64,000 nucleotides of DNA from Sinotaia quadrata (taxonomy: Eukaryota > Mollusca > Gastropoda > Architaenioglossa > Viviparidae), in contig CM054183.1 in assembly GCA_028829895.1 (NCBI GenBank), positions 71,953,071-72,017,070 on the forward strand, given 5' to 3'. The position numbers and the translations under genes are program-made. Below, one piece after another: positions 10,634 through 22,344 of this stretch (within the stretch, counting starts at the first letter, position 1; each line of letters begins with the position of its first letter). The notes under the pieces were generated by a model. It searched no databases. It saw only the letters and a list, made by a program, of their open reading frames with translations, and was not told the DNA's origin.

Positions 10634-10640
10634 AGAGAGA
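10579..10640 (+). repeat. (TG)n(AG)n microsatellite beside a splice donor
   Basis: An uninterrupted TG run at 10579-10614 is followed by an AG run to about 10640. It begins 8 bases into the intron after the GTATGT donor of exon b. In the transcript this is a GU-repeat, the kind of tract bound by TDP-43 and CELF-type proteins. Confidence 0.97.
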
Positions 10641-12688
10641 TTTTGGTTTCAGCTGTATATTAGTTTTTATTGATTTCAACATTATTTCATTAACCTTTAG
10701 TATACTACAGACAATTCCTTAAGACTCAGAATGGATGCTGTTTTTGCTCTAAAATATTTGTTTAACTAATTTAAACATCATAACCTATTTTGGAATGAGA
10801 CTTCTCATGGGTTTTAACCAATTGAATGTTGTCCAGTAGGAAAAGTAATAATTTTTTTTAATGCAGATTAGATTTGGATTTTTGGTTTTGAGAAGACAAA
10901 AAAAAATGTTTGCTAATTAACTGATACCAGAAATTATTAGCATATTCCATCTCCAGAGAAGAAGTAGGAAAATTTACAAAAGTAAATAATTTAAGAAATA
11001 AACAACCTTGTGGTGAAAAATCATTCACATGTTCAGGTCAATTATATAATAGTCTTGTATGTTTAATGATCTCCAAAGATTGTATAATGATAATTATAGA
11101 TCTTAGACAATTTTAATAATCTTAGGTAGGCTACTATGTTATTTAACTATTCCAAGTATAATGAATATTTGTTGTTCACAGTGAACCTCGTAAATATATA
11201 GAATATGAAGCTCCAAACTGAAAATCTGAACATCTGGATTTGCATTTTCAGTTTTGAAAAAGTGAGCATTTGTGAGAACATAAGCAGTTTATCAGATTGT
11301 TTTATTGCATTATTGAATTTTGATTAAGGATAATATTCATTTAAATCGATTCACATGCAGATAAGTACAACATTCATCATATAAATTTGTAAATTTTCTT
11401 CACTTTACTAAAGAAAAGTGTATTTTTATTTAACACTAATTATAATCTGATACTCTGTTTATGCTCTATTTTAAAAAATATTCTTTATTCTAAAGTATGC
11501 ATATTATATGATTGGCCACCACAGATAAGTCTCAAGTAACTTTTTGGACATTTGGAGATATTGATATCCGCAGAAACTAGAAGGGAACCCCTTTTTAATG
11601 GTGGTTCTGTCTTGAAAAGTACTTGAATTTTATTTTGTTCTTGAAAAGCACTAGAATTTGCCTACATAACCGTGAGTTAGTTGAGAAGTCCTTGATTTTT
11701 ATTTTAAAAGAAATATCTCGCTCACTTTTCATCTCCATCATTTTGCATAAATATATTTATTTTAAATAAAATGCTGTGGAAACATTTGCAAATCATTGCT
11801 GAGTCTTTGATACTACAACATTCACTTTGTTTCTGGTATGTCCTTCAAAAGCCTGAGAAGGATAGTGAGAATTCCAACTTGGAGCACTACAAATGTTTGG
11901 AAACTAAATAACTAATTTACAACATCATTCTTTTCACTTCCAGAATAGGACTTCTTCTCAAGAATAGTAGCCATTTTGAATGTTGTTTGGTTGGTTCAGG
12001 AAGAGTTTTTTTTGTACAGTTTGATTTTTTTTTGGGGGGGGGGGGGGAGTTGACATACAAACAAACAAAAAAAATGGTTGCAGATCAACTTATAAGGAAA
12101 TCATTTTGATTATTAATCCTTAGTATGATTCGTTTGGATTTGTATGTGTGTGTGTGTTATTTTTATAAATTATAGTTTAAGTACTGAGCCTTTTTCCCCT
12201 ATTTTCTTAAAATTGTACATACTGAGATTTTGATAGTCTGCTCCAAAACATGGCTTCACATGCTTTGATATAAAGTAATCACTATCTGTAAGTAAACCTT
12301 TGGAGTTTTTTTTTGTCATTATGCCCATTCTATCAGCATAGCTATCCATAACTGAGGTACATATACTGAGCTGCTAACATTTATCTCTTGTTTCTTGTGT
12401 AGGTTATGCATGAAGCTTACAAAATGTAAAGGTGATGTACTATAGTGATATGATTAACATAACATGATTTGGTAATTTATGATAAGGCTTTCAGCAATTG
12501 AACATTCACTGTAGATAATTTACATATGCTTTATAATGAAGCATAGTGTATAGAAAGTTAATGTACCATAGTGACAGGATTAACATAATTGAATTCATTT
12601 TAAAAACTATGTATAAAAATGCATGCTTTGAATTGCAAATTGCAAATTTAAGAAGAGAAAACTTTTATTAAGAACATTTATTTTTCAG
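10641..12688 (+). other. Intron between exons b and c
   Basis: AT-rich intron with no coding exon seen. It contains an interspersed repeat (about 11550-12005, separate entry) and a T then G homopolymer tract at about 12024-12047. Short GT runs occur near 12143-12156. The acceptor before exon c is TTTTTCAG ending at 12688. Confidence 0.65.
11550..12005 (+). repeat. Interspersed repeat, copy A (relative at 58425-58832)
   Basis: Blocks such as CTTGAAAAGTACTTGAATTT, GGAGCACTAC and AAGAATAGTAGCCATTTTGA recur in the same order, on the opposite strand, at 58425-58832. The shared length is roughly 400 bases with substitutions and small gaps. The motif of repeated CTTGAAAAG(T/C)(A/C)CTTGAA is common in animal non-autonomous DNA transposons; the family is not identified. 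The copy at 58 kb has CAGGGTTTG at its outer end, compatible with a hAT-type terminus. Confidence 0.75.
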
Positions 12689-12817
12689 AATAAAAACACA
12701 TTGGCTCAAGAAAAAAAGTTACATCGGGACACATCCCAATCACATGACAGTGAGAGAAAGAATCTGACTGATCAGATGAAAAAGAATTACAAAGTTGATA
12801 AAGAGAAAATGAAGAAG
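12689..12817 (+). CDS. TAOK: TAO kinase exon c: coiled coil
   Basis: The exon encodes 43 residues, from NKNTLAQEKKLHRDTSQSHD to YKVDKEKMKK. The tail aligns with the (Q/E)YK-x-x-KE-x-(I/L)-KEE segment preceding the STPKK motif of TAO kinases. The middle is shorter and more divergent than in vertebrate family members. The acceptor is TTTTTCAG and the donor is GTATTT; both are phase 0, and the length is a multiple of three. It is the least conserved exon of the set, but frame continuity and position support it. Confidence 0.85.
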
Positions 12818-13930
12818 GTATTTTTCTTGTAATATATTAAGTCTTCAGACTATTCTTTTTGAAACTACTTATCCTCAAAATGCTCAGTGCTTGTAGTAAA
12901 GTGTTATGCTTCTATAATACACTTGTAAAATTTATTTGTTATTTTGAAACCATGCAGAAATACTTTCATAAGGAGTTTTTCTTACTTTGGAAAAATATTG
13001 TCTAAAAATTCTTCAGATAATTTGGAATATCAATAAAATTCATTAGTCACACTAGCATTGTGCAAAATATTCATGATGAAGATAATTTAATGTAAAATAC
13101 TCATACTGTAGAAAATAATTAAGAAAAGATAGAAATAGACACATTTGAATCAAAAGTAAAGTAAGTGACTACAGTTTTCTATCCATTTTCAGTTTTGACC
13201 ACAAATCTTTCTCCCTCTCTCCATTTTGGCCATAAATAATCTTTCTCTTTCTTTCCATTTTGACCACAAATCTCCCACTTTCCATTTTGGCCATAAATCT
13301 TTCTCTCCTCTCCATTTTGGCCACAAATCTTTCTCCCTCTTTCCATTTTGGCCACAAATCATCTTTCTCCCTCTCTCCATTTTGGCCACAAATCATCTTT
13401 CCCCCTCTCCATTTTGGCTATAAATCTTTCTCTCCTATCCATTTTGACCATAAATCCATTTCCTCCTCTCTATTTAAAAATGATCAGAAATGCAATTTTT
13501 ATTGACAGATTACAAAATTTACAAAAGCTTGCAAAATTATCACCAAATAAACACACAAATAAAACTAGGAATGATTTTGTGACAATCATTCAAGAATATT
13601 TGCTTATGCTTAATAACAAACATGCACCCTCTGGCTCTCTATTTTGATGTTATGCTGTCAGCATACAGGAATAATAAAACATAGAATTCCCTTTCTTCAA
13701 CATTACTATTTTCCATAAGCATTTCTAAAACTCTCCCTTATCTATTTTATTTTTTGTTTGTCTCCAAACATTGTACTTAAAATTCTTTTAATTATGGCTT
13801 TTGAGCTCTTTGAGGTCTTATTACATCCATCCAGAGTGCAGCAGATACAGCTGATTGGGGCACAGGCGAAATAACTTGCACAGATAGGAATTTTGAATTA
13901 TCCTGTCTATTGGAACAGATGAAAATATTG
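12818..13930 (+). other. Intron sequence with minisatellite, before the hAT element
   Basis: AT-rich intronic DNA holding the pyrimidine-rich minisatellite described separately (13183-13475). Open frames across the minisatellite on both strands are by-products of the repeat. Nothing else was recognised. It ends at the CTGTAGTT duplication at 13931-13938. Confidence 0.65.
13183..13475 (+). repeat. Pyrimidine-rich minisatellite, unit about 30 bp
   Basis: About eight to nine imperfect units of the form TCCATTTTGGCCACAAATC followed by a variable (A)TCTTTCTCCCTCTC tract. Units vary mainly in the CT-rich spacer length and in GGCCA versus GACCA. The + strand is strongly pyrimidine-biased in the spacers, so a transcript would carry repeated U/C tracts resembling polypyrimidine tracts. 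It lies in the intron between exons c and d. Confidence 0.92.
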
Positions 13931-13938
13931 CTGTAGTT

Positions 13939-16461
13939 CAGGGGTGCACAAACTTTTTAGGCCAGAGAGCCGCATTTCCAATTGATAGTGCATGGAGGGC
14001 CGCAAGTCAGATTGCACATGGATATCTCAGTAAAAAAAAAACAACCCACAAATAATAATGTGCTTTACATTCATTTTTGTCTCACTAACCTAGGTTTAGT
14101 TTTTATTAGTGAGAAGGATGAGCCTGAATGTTGTTAACAACTTTGTCAATATTTGGTTCGAGTTTTGTAGTCGCCAGCCTCAAAATAGAACAGATTGTTG
14201 TCGGTCAAATTTGATCTCAGCTTGTTCTTGTTCATGTTCATTGCTGAAAACATTTGTTCACACAAGTACTTGTTGCCGAATTCTGACAACAACTTGCAAG
14301 CCAAGTCCATGACACTTATGTGCTCGAGCTGAGACTTCCGTAAAATGTTAAAATGTTGTTCTTCTGAAATGATGACTTCAGTTCAGGTGAACATTGAAGA
14401 TCAGTGATCTCCAGTTGACAGTGATCAGGCACGGACTCTACACTACATGAGAAAGGATCGTGAATGAAGTTGAATAAGTCCTTGTGCTCCTTGAAGGCAT
14501 CAAAGCATTCAGTAAATTCCTTCAGCAATGTTTCACAATTGCAATGGTATCTCTGAGTTACATTGGTACTCCTGATGAAAAGCTGAACAAATCGGAAAAT
14601 GACAAAGATTTCTAGCTTGCAGATTCGAATAGAAGAGCCTCAACTTCAACGTGAAGGACTGCAGCTCTTGGTACATATCAAAGATGCAGTGATCTTTGCC
14701 TTGGAGACGCTGGTTGAATCTATTCAAGTGATCTGTCATGTCTGTCAGAAATGCCAAGTCTGCCAACCACTGTTTGTCAGTAAACACAGCCATGTCTTTG
14801 CCTTTGACAGTAAGGAATTCACAAATTTCCGTTTGCAACTCAACAAACCGTTTTAATACCTTTCCTCAACTCAGCCACCTGACATCTCTGTGATATGGAA
14901 TGTCTCGATATTCTGCCTCGATATCTTCAAGAAATGATCTGAACTGTTGATGATCAAGTCCTCTGGATCATATGAAGTTCACAGAATTAAAAACGAATTT
15001 CATATTGTCAAATTTCAAGATTCGTGCACAGAGCAATTCCTGGTGAATTATGCAATGGTACATGTGGACACTGTCTGTTGGAATTCCAAGCCCCTGCAAA
15101 TGTGGCAGCAAATGAGCAACAAATCCTGATGCTCTTCCAGTCATAGCAGGCGCACCATCTGTAGTAACGCTGGCTAACTTTGGCCACTGGACATTAAGAT
15201 TTCCAAGAAAATGGAAGTCACTCCTCCAAAAATATCTTCACCAGTCCTCTGCCCATGTAGCGAAGCTATACCAGCTAATTCTTGAGTTATTTCAAAGTTC
15301 TCATCCACTGCATGCACAAAAACCAGCAGTTGTGCTATGTCAGCATTGTCAGTGCTCTCGTCCAATGCAATTGAAAAGTACATACAGTTAGCGAGTCTTT
15401 CACACAACTGTTCACAAACGTCTGTTGCTAAGTCTTTGACTCGGCGTTAAATGGTCATCTGTGAGAGTGGGACTTTGTTGAAAAGGCCCGCCTTTTCAGG
15501 ACATATTTCTGTGCAAACAGCTTGGATGCAGTCTTTGACGAAGTCACCATCATTAAACAGCCGTGATGATTTGGCAACAGTATGTGCTACTTTGCAACTT
15601 GCATGAGCAAAATACTTGTTTTCTTCAGACTTTTTTGTAAAGAAATTTTGTTGTGCTGACATATCTTTTAAAAGTTGCTCAATTTTGTTGTTTCTCACAG
15701 CGCCTTTTAAGTCATCGATATTTGCAGCGTGCTTCGTTTTGTAATGCCTCTTGCAGTTGAAGTCCTTCATCACAGTAACAGACTCACAACAAATTAAGCA
15801 CATAGCTGCTCCATTAAAATGCCGCATGAAGTATTTAAAAATCCACTCTTGTTTAAATTGACGATTTTCGACTTCAATTTTATGCTTCTTATGCACAGGT
15901 TTCGACATATTTACAAAGGGCAGTAATTTGAAAACAACTTCACTTCACGTGAAACCGTGTGATTCATTCAGTACATTCCAACCAGACATCCGCAGCTGCA
16001 CATTCACACACACTGACTGCACCTTCCTTCCCCCCGCGTCACCCGTCCCCAGACTGGACTTTGGCCTGCTGACTGCCGACTTGGGTCCAGATTTAGAATG
16101 CTCTGTCTGATGTTGCATACATCAGAGATGTGCAGATACTACTATTTCAACACATACGCCTTTGATCAGCCGAACTGAACGGACATGCCCAATACACAGA
16201 GCTCTCACCTCAATACCGCATCCAGCGTGATGTATACACTAGAAAGCAAACTAAGACCAAGAATATCTTCGGATAAAAAGTCTACTGTGGCTTATGAGTG
16301 GGTACGTCAGCAGGAAAAGACCTAATATTTCAACGTCTGCACTACTCCTGTGTTCAGATTAATGTTAAAAGCTCCTTGCAGGCCACAAATAATGGTAACA
16401 TCCTAAAGTCTTCTGGGGGCTGCACAAGGCCCTGTTGCAGGCCGCGGTTTGTGCATCCCTG
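13939..16461 (-). mobile_element. hAT-family DNA transposon with broken transposase
   Basis: The element starts CAGGGGTGCACAAAC at 13939 and ends GTTTGTGCATCCCTG at 16461, terminal inverted repeats with one mismatch. A perfect 8-bp target duplication, CTGTAGTT, lies at 13931-13938 and 16462-16469. The 8-bp duplication and CAGGG ends are classic for hAT. The coding strand is minus. At 2523 bp it is close to the size of a complete element, but the gene is broken. Transposon copy 2 of the other family begins only 17 bases beyond its right end. A miniature relative is at 36660-36827. Confidence 0.95.
14316..15908 (-). pseudogene. hAT transposase pseudogene with BED zinc finger
   Basis: Reading on the minus strand from ATG at 15908, the N-terminus MSKPVHKKHKIEVE is followed by a BED-type finger (MCLICCES, then CKRHYKTKH). 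The core keeps ALDESTDNADIAQL, then TTDGAPAMTGR and CIIHQELLC, matching the first Asp, second Asp and C-x2-H region of hAT transposases of the GTF2IRD2/ZBED-like group. The gene is broken by TAA at 15447-15449, a frameshift in about 15210-15250, and TGA codons at 14968-14970 and 14866-14868. The last of these replaces an Arg-like codon in VRWLSxGKVL, as expected from CpG decay. Further frame changes occur near 14530. It is not functional as it stands. Confidence 0.9.
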
Positions 16462-16478
16462 CTGTAGTTGTATGATAG

Positions 16479-18800
16479 TAGGTAGTCCCACTCATTTTTT
16501 TCTACTTGATATTGTACAAATGTTTTATGCTCAAAATGTGTGTTCTGATGAAATAAGGTTGTACAGAAAAAATTATGATGATAGCTATAATACTTTTTGA
16601 GATATCACAAATTTAGTGTTGTTATTTGTGGTCAACTTTTTTTAGACGTAATGAATGTGTGATTTTACAAGTTTATTACAAGCAAGATATAAACCTCACT
16701 GAAAAACAATCTAATAATTCTAATAAACATAGTGACATACAACAAGAAAAACCAGATATAATGCAAAATTTACTTTTCAGTTTATTATAAATTGCAAAAG
16801 AAAATGGGCTTTTGTTTCATAAAATTGCTTGCAAAACGCAACAAAAAGGAACATTCATGGCATCATAACATATGCAACTGATGCACAAAGTACCTCCAAA
16901 ATGCATATTATTAAATCATGTACCATATAGTTAATGCCAATTTTTTCCAAAGGCATTGCAAAGAAAATGTGGAAATTATTGGATGCTGAAAATGACAATT
17001 TAAGCAAATTTTAACCAAAAAAAAAAGCATTAACGAAGTTTATTACAGAAAACGTAAACAAGCAAACGGTCATATCTCTGAAACTATACATCATACAGAG
17101 TTGGTTCACATATCAAAATGATCAGCAAACTATACTCTACCTATATCTATAAAGATAATTTCTGTTTAATCGCATATTAAGTTACATTTATCATTTGACT
17201 GTACAATTTATATTTACAAATAAAATTAAAACGGATAAACAGTCACATCTCTGAAAGTATACATCATATAGTTTTCGTTCACCTATTAAAATGATCAGCA
17301 TGAAGTTATCTATTTATCTAAAGACAGAAAATTTATTTATAACCTTTTATATGAATTAGTACTGTTTACACAATAGAAACTTTCATATTTAAAAAAAATC
17401 TTTAAAACTGTATACATGGTATTCTTTACGCATAATTCATAGATATAAAAACATGTTTGACATACTGCTCATCAGCTTCATAGAACATACCATAAAATAT
17501 TTAATCGACATTTTAATAATGTGATATAAAATCTTCATGTTAACTTATTCTTAATTTATGTACCAACAAAAAAATTAAAAGATCGTGAAACCAAAACAAA
17601 GGCATAAGCCATACAATTTTTTTAAATTAAGAGGATAACATTATGTTCAAATTCAAAACAAACAGGATAAAATTATTTAAAATATATGTATATAAAAGCA
17701 TTCACTAAATAAATATCTTATTAGCATTATTGTAAATCCACTGCTTGAAAAGAACATTTCACAGACCCAAGTGTTTCGGTTGTTTACTATTTTTGCATCA
17801 AGAGTTATCTTTTCTTTTTTAAATTATCGTCGTAAGAAAACGATTTTTCTAAATAATAAGATAACCATCTTGACTAAAATTAACTAAATAAATAAAATAA
17901 TATATTTAAATACGATCTGCGACTTCAAAATATATATTGCAAGGAAATAGCAATCAAACTTTCGCGATAGAGTGACGCATCGACTAACCTATTTTCAAAC
18001 TACGAAATTGGTAGTGATGGTGAGGACAAAATGAATAATTCTGCTTTAAAAATAGAGATATGTTTACAAATAAACTAATCACAGAGTAAAGTAATCATTA
18101 CTAAATGCTTACAAAAGATTTTACCGATAAGAGGTTTTAATTGTTCACATAAAACGTGAGAAAAATCAGCGGTAGCGTCAACGCGTGTTTCGCACGTGGA
18201 AGCCATGACTGAAACAGGATGCGTACTACGGGGTTTTCAATTAAGTGTATCTGGCAGGGGTCACTAATCAAGGGCTACAGCATATCATTAGAGAGATATT
18301 GAAATTCCGCAGAAAATGATATAGGTCAAACTATTTTGTGATAAATATTTCTTCCGAAAATTTTATCGTGAACTTTTTAGTTTGAAAATTTATTTGGTTA
18401 TTCGCATAAAACAAAATTGAAATTTATATGACTGTAAAGAGTTATATGTCCTCTATTTAAAGGACCAATCAGTTTTAGGGTTACAAAACGCTGCCAGTTT
18501 CACAATCTTTTTAAAAATTGGTACCCGAAAACGTGAATTTTACTTTTTCGGCCGTGAGGCGACTTTTGACCCATTTTTTTTGCAACCCTAAGGTACTTTC
18601 GTCAAAGTTTATGGATACTATAATAAAATTCAGAAAAAAAACAACAAAACAGTTCGAAAGACAAAACATCAATCTTTATTTTCATATAAAAATGGTTAGT
18701 TGCGGTTTAATGTGAAGAAAACCGCTCTGAGGTAAAGTTTAGCAAATTTGTGTGCGTTTGCGAGTTTTTGCCTGTAAAGCGGTGGCCGTGGGACTACCTA
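16479..18800 (-). mobile_element. Transposon copy 2: internally deleted, inverted relative to copy 1
   Basis: Ends are TAGGTAGTCCCAC at 16479 and its reverse complement at 18800. Perfect 7-bp duplications ATGATAG lie at 16472-16478 and 18801-18807. Read on the minus strand it is near-identical to copy 1, but positions 5093-8909 of copy 1 are missing. The junction is at 17460/17461 and shares only TG, so almost the entire ORF is lost while the first nine codons remain. One 173-bp subterminal unit is also absent. It is a non-autonomous derivative that kept both ends, so it could have been mobilised by a copy-1-like transposase. Confidence 0.94.
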
Positions 18801-19164
18801 ATGATAGTGCAATTTTAATTACTTGGGGATAGCAGAATATGTTTATAGTATCAAAATGATGCTGGTATCTATCACACAAGAAAGAAAATTGTCTGATCTC
18901 TGTAATATCTTGAACAGATGGATAAAGAAGAAAAAATATCCTCTTTCTTCACCCAGCACATATATCCACAAACAGGGAATTTTTTTTCTTCCTTATCAAC
19001 CTGCAAAAGAGGAACATTTTTTTCATTTTTTTGCTTGCTTGTCAATTTATTGGAGGAAACTCACGATGAAACACAAAATGCCTAAATTTTCAGAAAGGCA
19101 ACATTTCTGCTAGACAGGTAAATTTGTTTTCTACTTGTCCAATGGTGAACATTAATTTGTTGTA

Positions 19165-20395
19165 CTCATTTCATAAGTGATATTTCTGCATTTTGTGATA
19201 TGTCAATACACACTTCATGAGTAACAGTTCTGCATTTTGTGATATGACAATATAGTTGGGGTCAAAATCCTGACGGCCATAATTGCTACAGCCAAAATTT
19301 CAATAAGTCTTAATCCCAACAAGTCATAATTCTGATTTATATTTTGTTGTTGACATCCTTTGAATATAATTGTACACAGCATAATCATGTTACAGTTTAT
19401 GTAATTGGTGTGCATGCTGTCACATTTTTTTTTGTTGTAGGTAGGATGGCAGACAAAAGAGTGTGTACAAAATAGAATTTATCAGTATTAGTTCATTCCT
19501 CACATTAAAATGGACTATATATATTAAATTGTTTCATTGCAAAAAGTGGGGGAAAAAATATCAACATATTTGGCTATTTAATGGTGAGAAACAAACGTTG
19601 TGAGGAAAAAAATCAGAAGAGTGTAAAAGTAGAGTAATGACAAAATATTTGAATAGACATTTTCAGAAGTTCATTTATTATAATCATGCTCTTGCCTCTG
19701 AAGTGCTGCATCAGTTGCAAAAATCAGTACCTATTGAAAATACTGATTTAATAATACACAGATTATGTGTTTGTGTGTGTATATTGTTTAAATACAGTAG
19801 TAATTATTATGTTAGCTATCTAATTATAATAAATTTAAACAGAACTGATATTTAAAATAAGAGCATGTATCATTGTATGTTACATTTTTATCATGCAATG
19901 TTTGTCTTTTACTTGTTTTATATGAGCATCAAACCCATTTATAATATAAACTACCAAACAATTTTAAGTTTTAAATTCTAAATTCCCATTTGATTTTTAA
20001 AAATTTCTTGATATTAATAGGGTGTTGTCAGGATTATGGTTTTTCAGGATTTTGTCTTTTAGAGACTATGGCCTATCAGAATTTTGTCTGTCAGGATTTG
20101 GGCTGTTGGGGTTATAGCTGTCAGGAATATGACTGGTAACTATGACAATGCACACTTCATAAGTAACATTCCTGTACTGTATAGGGCAATATGCACTTCA
20201 TGAGTAACATTCCTGTACTGTATAGGGCAATATGCACTTCATGAGTAACATTCCAGCACTTTGTAATATACTCTTCAAGAATAATATTCTGATATTTGGT
20301 GATATCGCAATACACACTTCATGAGAGTATTCCTGCACTTTGAGATAAGGCAGTACACACTACAGAGTAACATTCTGGCATTTTATGGTATGATA
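19165..20395 (+). repeat. Tandem array, unit about 42-45 bp, split by an insertion
   Basis: Units resembling CACTTCATGAGTAACATTC followed by CTGCATTTTGTGATATGACAATA occur at about 19165-19251 and again at about 20142-20395. The two blocks match each other and are separated by an 890-bp element, so the array was probably continuous before the insertion. Two central units (20160-20248) are almost identical; the outer ones are diverged. Confidence 0.7.
19252..20141. mobile_element. 890-bp inverted-repeat element inserted in the tandem array
   Basis: The left end (AGTTGGGGTC, then TCCTGACGGC) and the reverse complement of the right end (AGTTACCAGTC, then TCCTGACAGC) match over about 30 bases with one gap. 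An 8-bp repeat ATGACAAT flanks it at 19244-19251 and 20142-20149, but that unit also belongs to the host array, so the duplication is not independent proof. Both termini contain runs of TCAGGATTTTG-like blocks about 18 bp apart. No coding capacity was seen, so it is probably a non-autonomous DNA element. Confidence 0.45.
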
Positions 20396-20929
20396 TTTTT
20401 ACCTGATGAATGACATTACAGTTGACAGTGGAGTGAAACTAGCCTGCTGTTAGAAATTATGATCACTTCCTGTTTCCTGTTTAGACTGAATAAGTTCAAA
20501 ATGTGACTTAATGTAAACTGTTTGAAGTTGTTTTTATTTTCATAATTTTATGGCTCAGATGACAAAATATTTTTTTTTACATGCTGTTTTAAAGATAACT
20601 AAACTGTAAATATTTTTGTTCAATTACCTTTCCTGTAATCTTTAATAGGAATCATTATTTGCTTCTAATATTGAGATTTTATGAAGATATCATATACTAG
20701 GGAAGTGAAGCTACAGCCATTTGTAGTTGATTACTCCCCTTTAATAGTCCAGGGGACGTACTTAAAAAATGGTATAGTGTAAAAATTATCCGACATAAAT
20801 TAAATTTTTTTTAAACAAAAAAAAAAAATAAACATTAGATTTTGAATTTTAGTAAATTAGAAAAAACCCACTTTTGAACTTTTTCCACCTTAGCCTTGTT
20901 TTTGCAGATCACAACACATATAGTAAAAA

Positions 20930-21110
20930 TTCTAAAAAATTAATTCTACTTCAGAAGCAGACTGAGCTGCTGGATAGGTCCTAATGGAGGGTCAGAAGTA
21001 AGGGCAGACAAGCAAGAGTATATAGTAGAACACTAAATTCTAAAAATTAAATTTACTCCAAAAGCAGACTGAGCTTCTGGATAGGTCCTAATGGAGGGTC
21101 AGAAATGAGC
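20930..21110 (+). repeat. Direct duplicate of about 107 bp
   Basis: A segment containing AGCAGACTGAGCT then TGGATAGGTCCTAATGGAGG occurs twice, with anchors at 20971 and 21078. Sequence identity is high in the shared core. No coding potential seen. Confidence 0.85.
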
Positions 21111-21201
21111 TGGCTTGTCTCTCATGTAGAGGATTTCCATCCTACTGAACAAGATTGCTTTGCATTGATTCTTGATACAAACCTTTCATTATACTGTACA
21201 T

Positions 21202-21376
21202 CAGGGGTCACCAACCTTTTTGATACTGAGAGCTACTTCATGGGTACTGAGTCATACGTGGGGCTACCAGTTTGATACCCTCTTCTAGTTTGCCTTTGTA
21301 CATTATTAATAATGTGAAGACAGAGAAAGGCCTGCGGGCGACCTGGTGCCCGTGGGCACCATGTTAGTGACCCCTG
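21202..21376. mobile_element. hAT-like MITE, 175 bp
   Basis: Termini are CAGGGGTCACCAAC at the left and GTTAGTGACCCCTG at the right, an imperfect inverted repeat. Flanking octamers CTGTACAT and GTGTATAT match at six of eight positions, consistent with an aged 8-bp duplication. The interior is GC-richer than the surroundings (CCTGCGGGCGACCTGGTGCC) and has no ORF. Size, termini and duplication fit a non-autonomous hAT element, a different family from the 13939-16461 element. Confidence 0.8.
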
Positions 21377-22146
21377 GTGTATATGTATTCTCTAACATTG
21401 CAAACACAAAGATTGCTCACAAAAAACCTGCAGGGTGTACACTGTAGTTCATTTTTACAAAAAGCTAACCAGTGTCAAAATTAAATTTACGATTCATTTC
21501 ATTCTGACACAGCTCTGAAAAGTTTCGTACACACGGTTACTTCAAAAGTGGACTAATTAACATTAATAGAGGTGTGAGCCAGTTGAAGGGCATCAGTGTG
21601 CCTATTTTGCCTGTAGCATACATCGCACCCGATGAGGGAAACAGTGCCCTTACTAAATTTAAGCTGCAAGTTGTTAACAAGCCATGGTCTTTTATCATTA
21701 GTGAGATGGCGAAGTGGCATTGATAACTAACATTTTCAAAAGCCGGCGATTAGTCGTCACGGGGATCGAGAAAACCGATGCTAAGTCGCTATTTTGGCCT
21801 TGTCTGGATTAATAAATGTGTTTCTCAAGATACTAAATACCTTATCAATTTTAATTGTTGATTATTTGGATTTTTGTCATTCTAACCTGACTGGGTATAG
21901 TCTGGGTTAATGTGTATAATGTTGCATCCTCAGAAAAGTATCTTGTTTATTTTATGTTATAGAATGCTATATAAATACAGTTTAACTAAGTTACATTTTG
22001 TTTCCAGTTTTTGATTATTTTTCTGCTTTTGCTTACTTTCTTCCTCATGTTCTGTTAAGTTGCTAATAATTATTTTATAAAATGTTAATATTGTTTTCAA
22101 GTTATCTAAAAGTACCTTTTTGACAAAGATAGGTCCATGGTTACAG

Positions 22147-22344
22147 GGTATTGATTCCAGTACCCCGAAGAAAGATCGTGAGGACATGATGCGTGTTTAT
22201 AAAGAGACGATAGCTCGACGGCAAAAGGATGCAGAATTTAGATTGGAAAAACATCAGAAAGATTTAAGGGATTTCACTATGCGTCGTTTTAAACGACGTG
22301 CAATTCTCCTTATGCATCAGTTGGAACAGAAGTTGTTACGTGAG
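22147..22344 (+). CDS. TAOK: TAO kinase exon d: STPKK motif and coiled coil
   Basis: The exon encodes 66 residues, from GIDSSTPKKDREDMMRVYKE to HQLEQKLLRE. STPKK(D/E)(R/K) followed about 40 residues later by RRFKRR is a distinctive TAO kinase pattern. The acceptor is TTACAG ending at 22146; a second AG inside the exon (TTCCAG at 22160) would break the frame. The donor is GTGAGG at 22345. Both boundaries are phase 0. Confidence 0.93.

Larger units (their letters stand above)
18808..22146 (+). other. Intron remainder before exon d, repeat-rich
   Basis: No kinase exon is missing here, because exon c (ending KEKMKK) joins exon d (GIDSSTPKK) as in family members. The stretch contains a tandem array (19165-20395) interrupted by an 890-bp inverted-repeat element, a 107-bp duplicate (20930-21110) and a hAT-like MITE (21202-21376). 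The remainder is AT-rich with no gene recognised. The acceptor before exon d is TTACAG ending at 22146. Confidence 0.6.

Noticed and set aside
13169..13647. Overlapping frames with repeated FHFGHKS or WPKW-like peptides
   Set aside because: They are translations of the CT-rich minisatellite in several frames, not genes.
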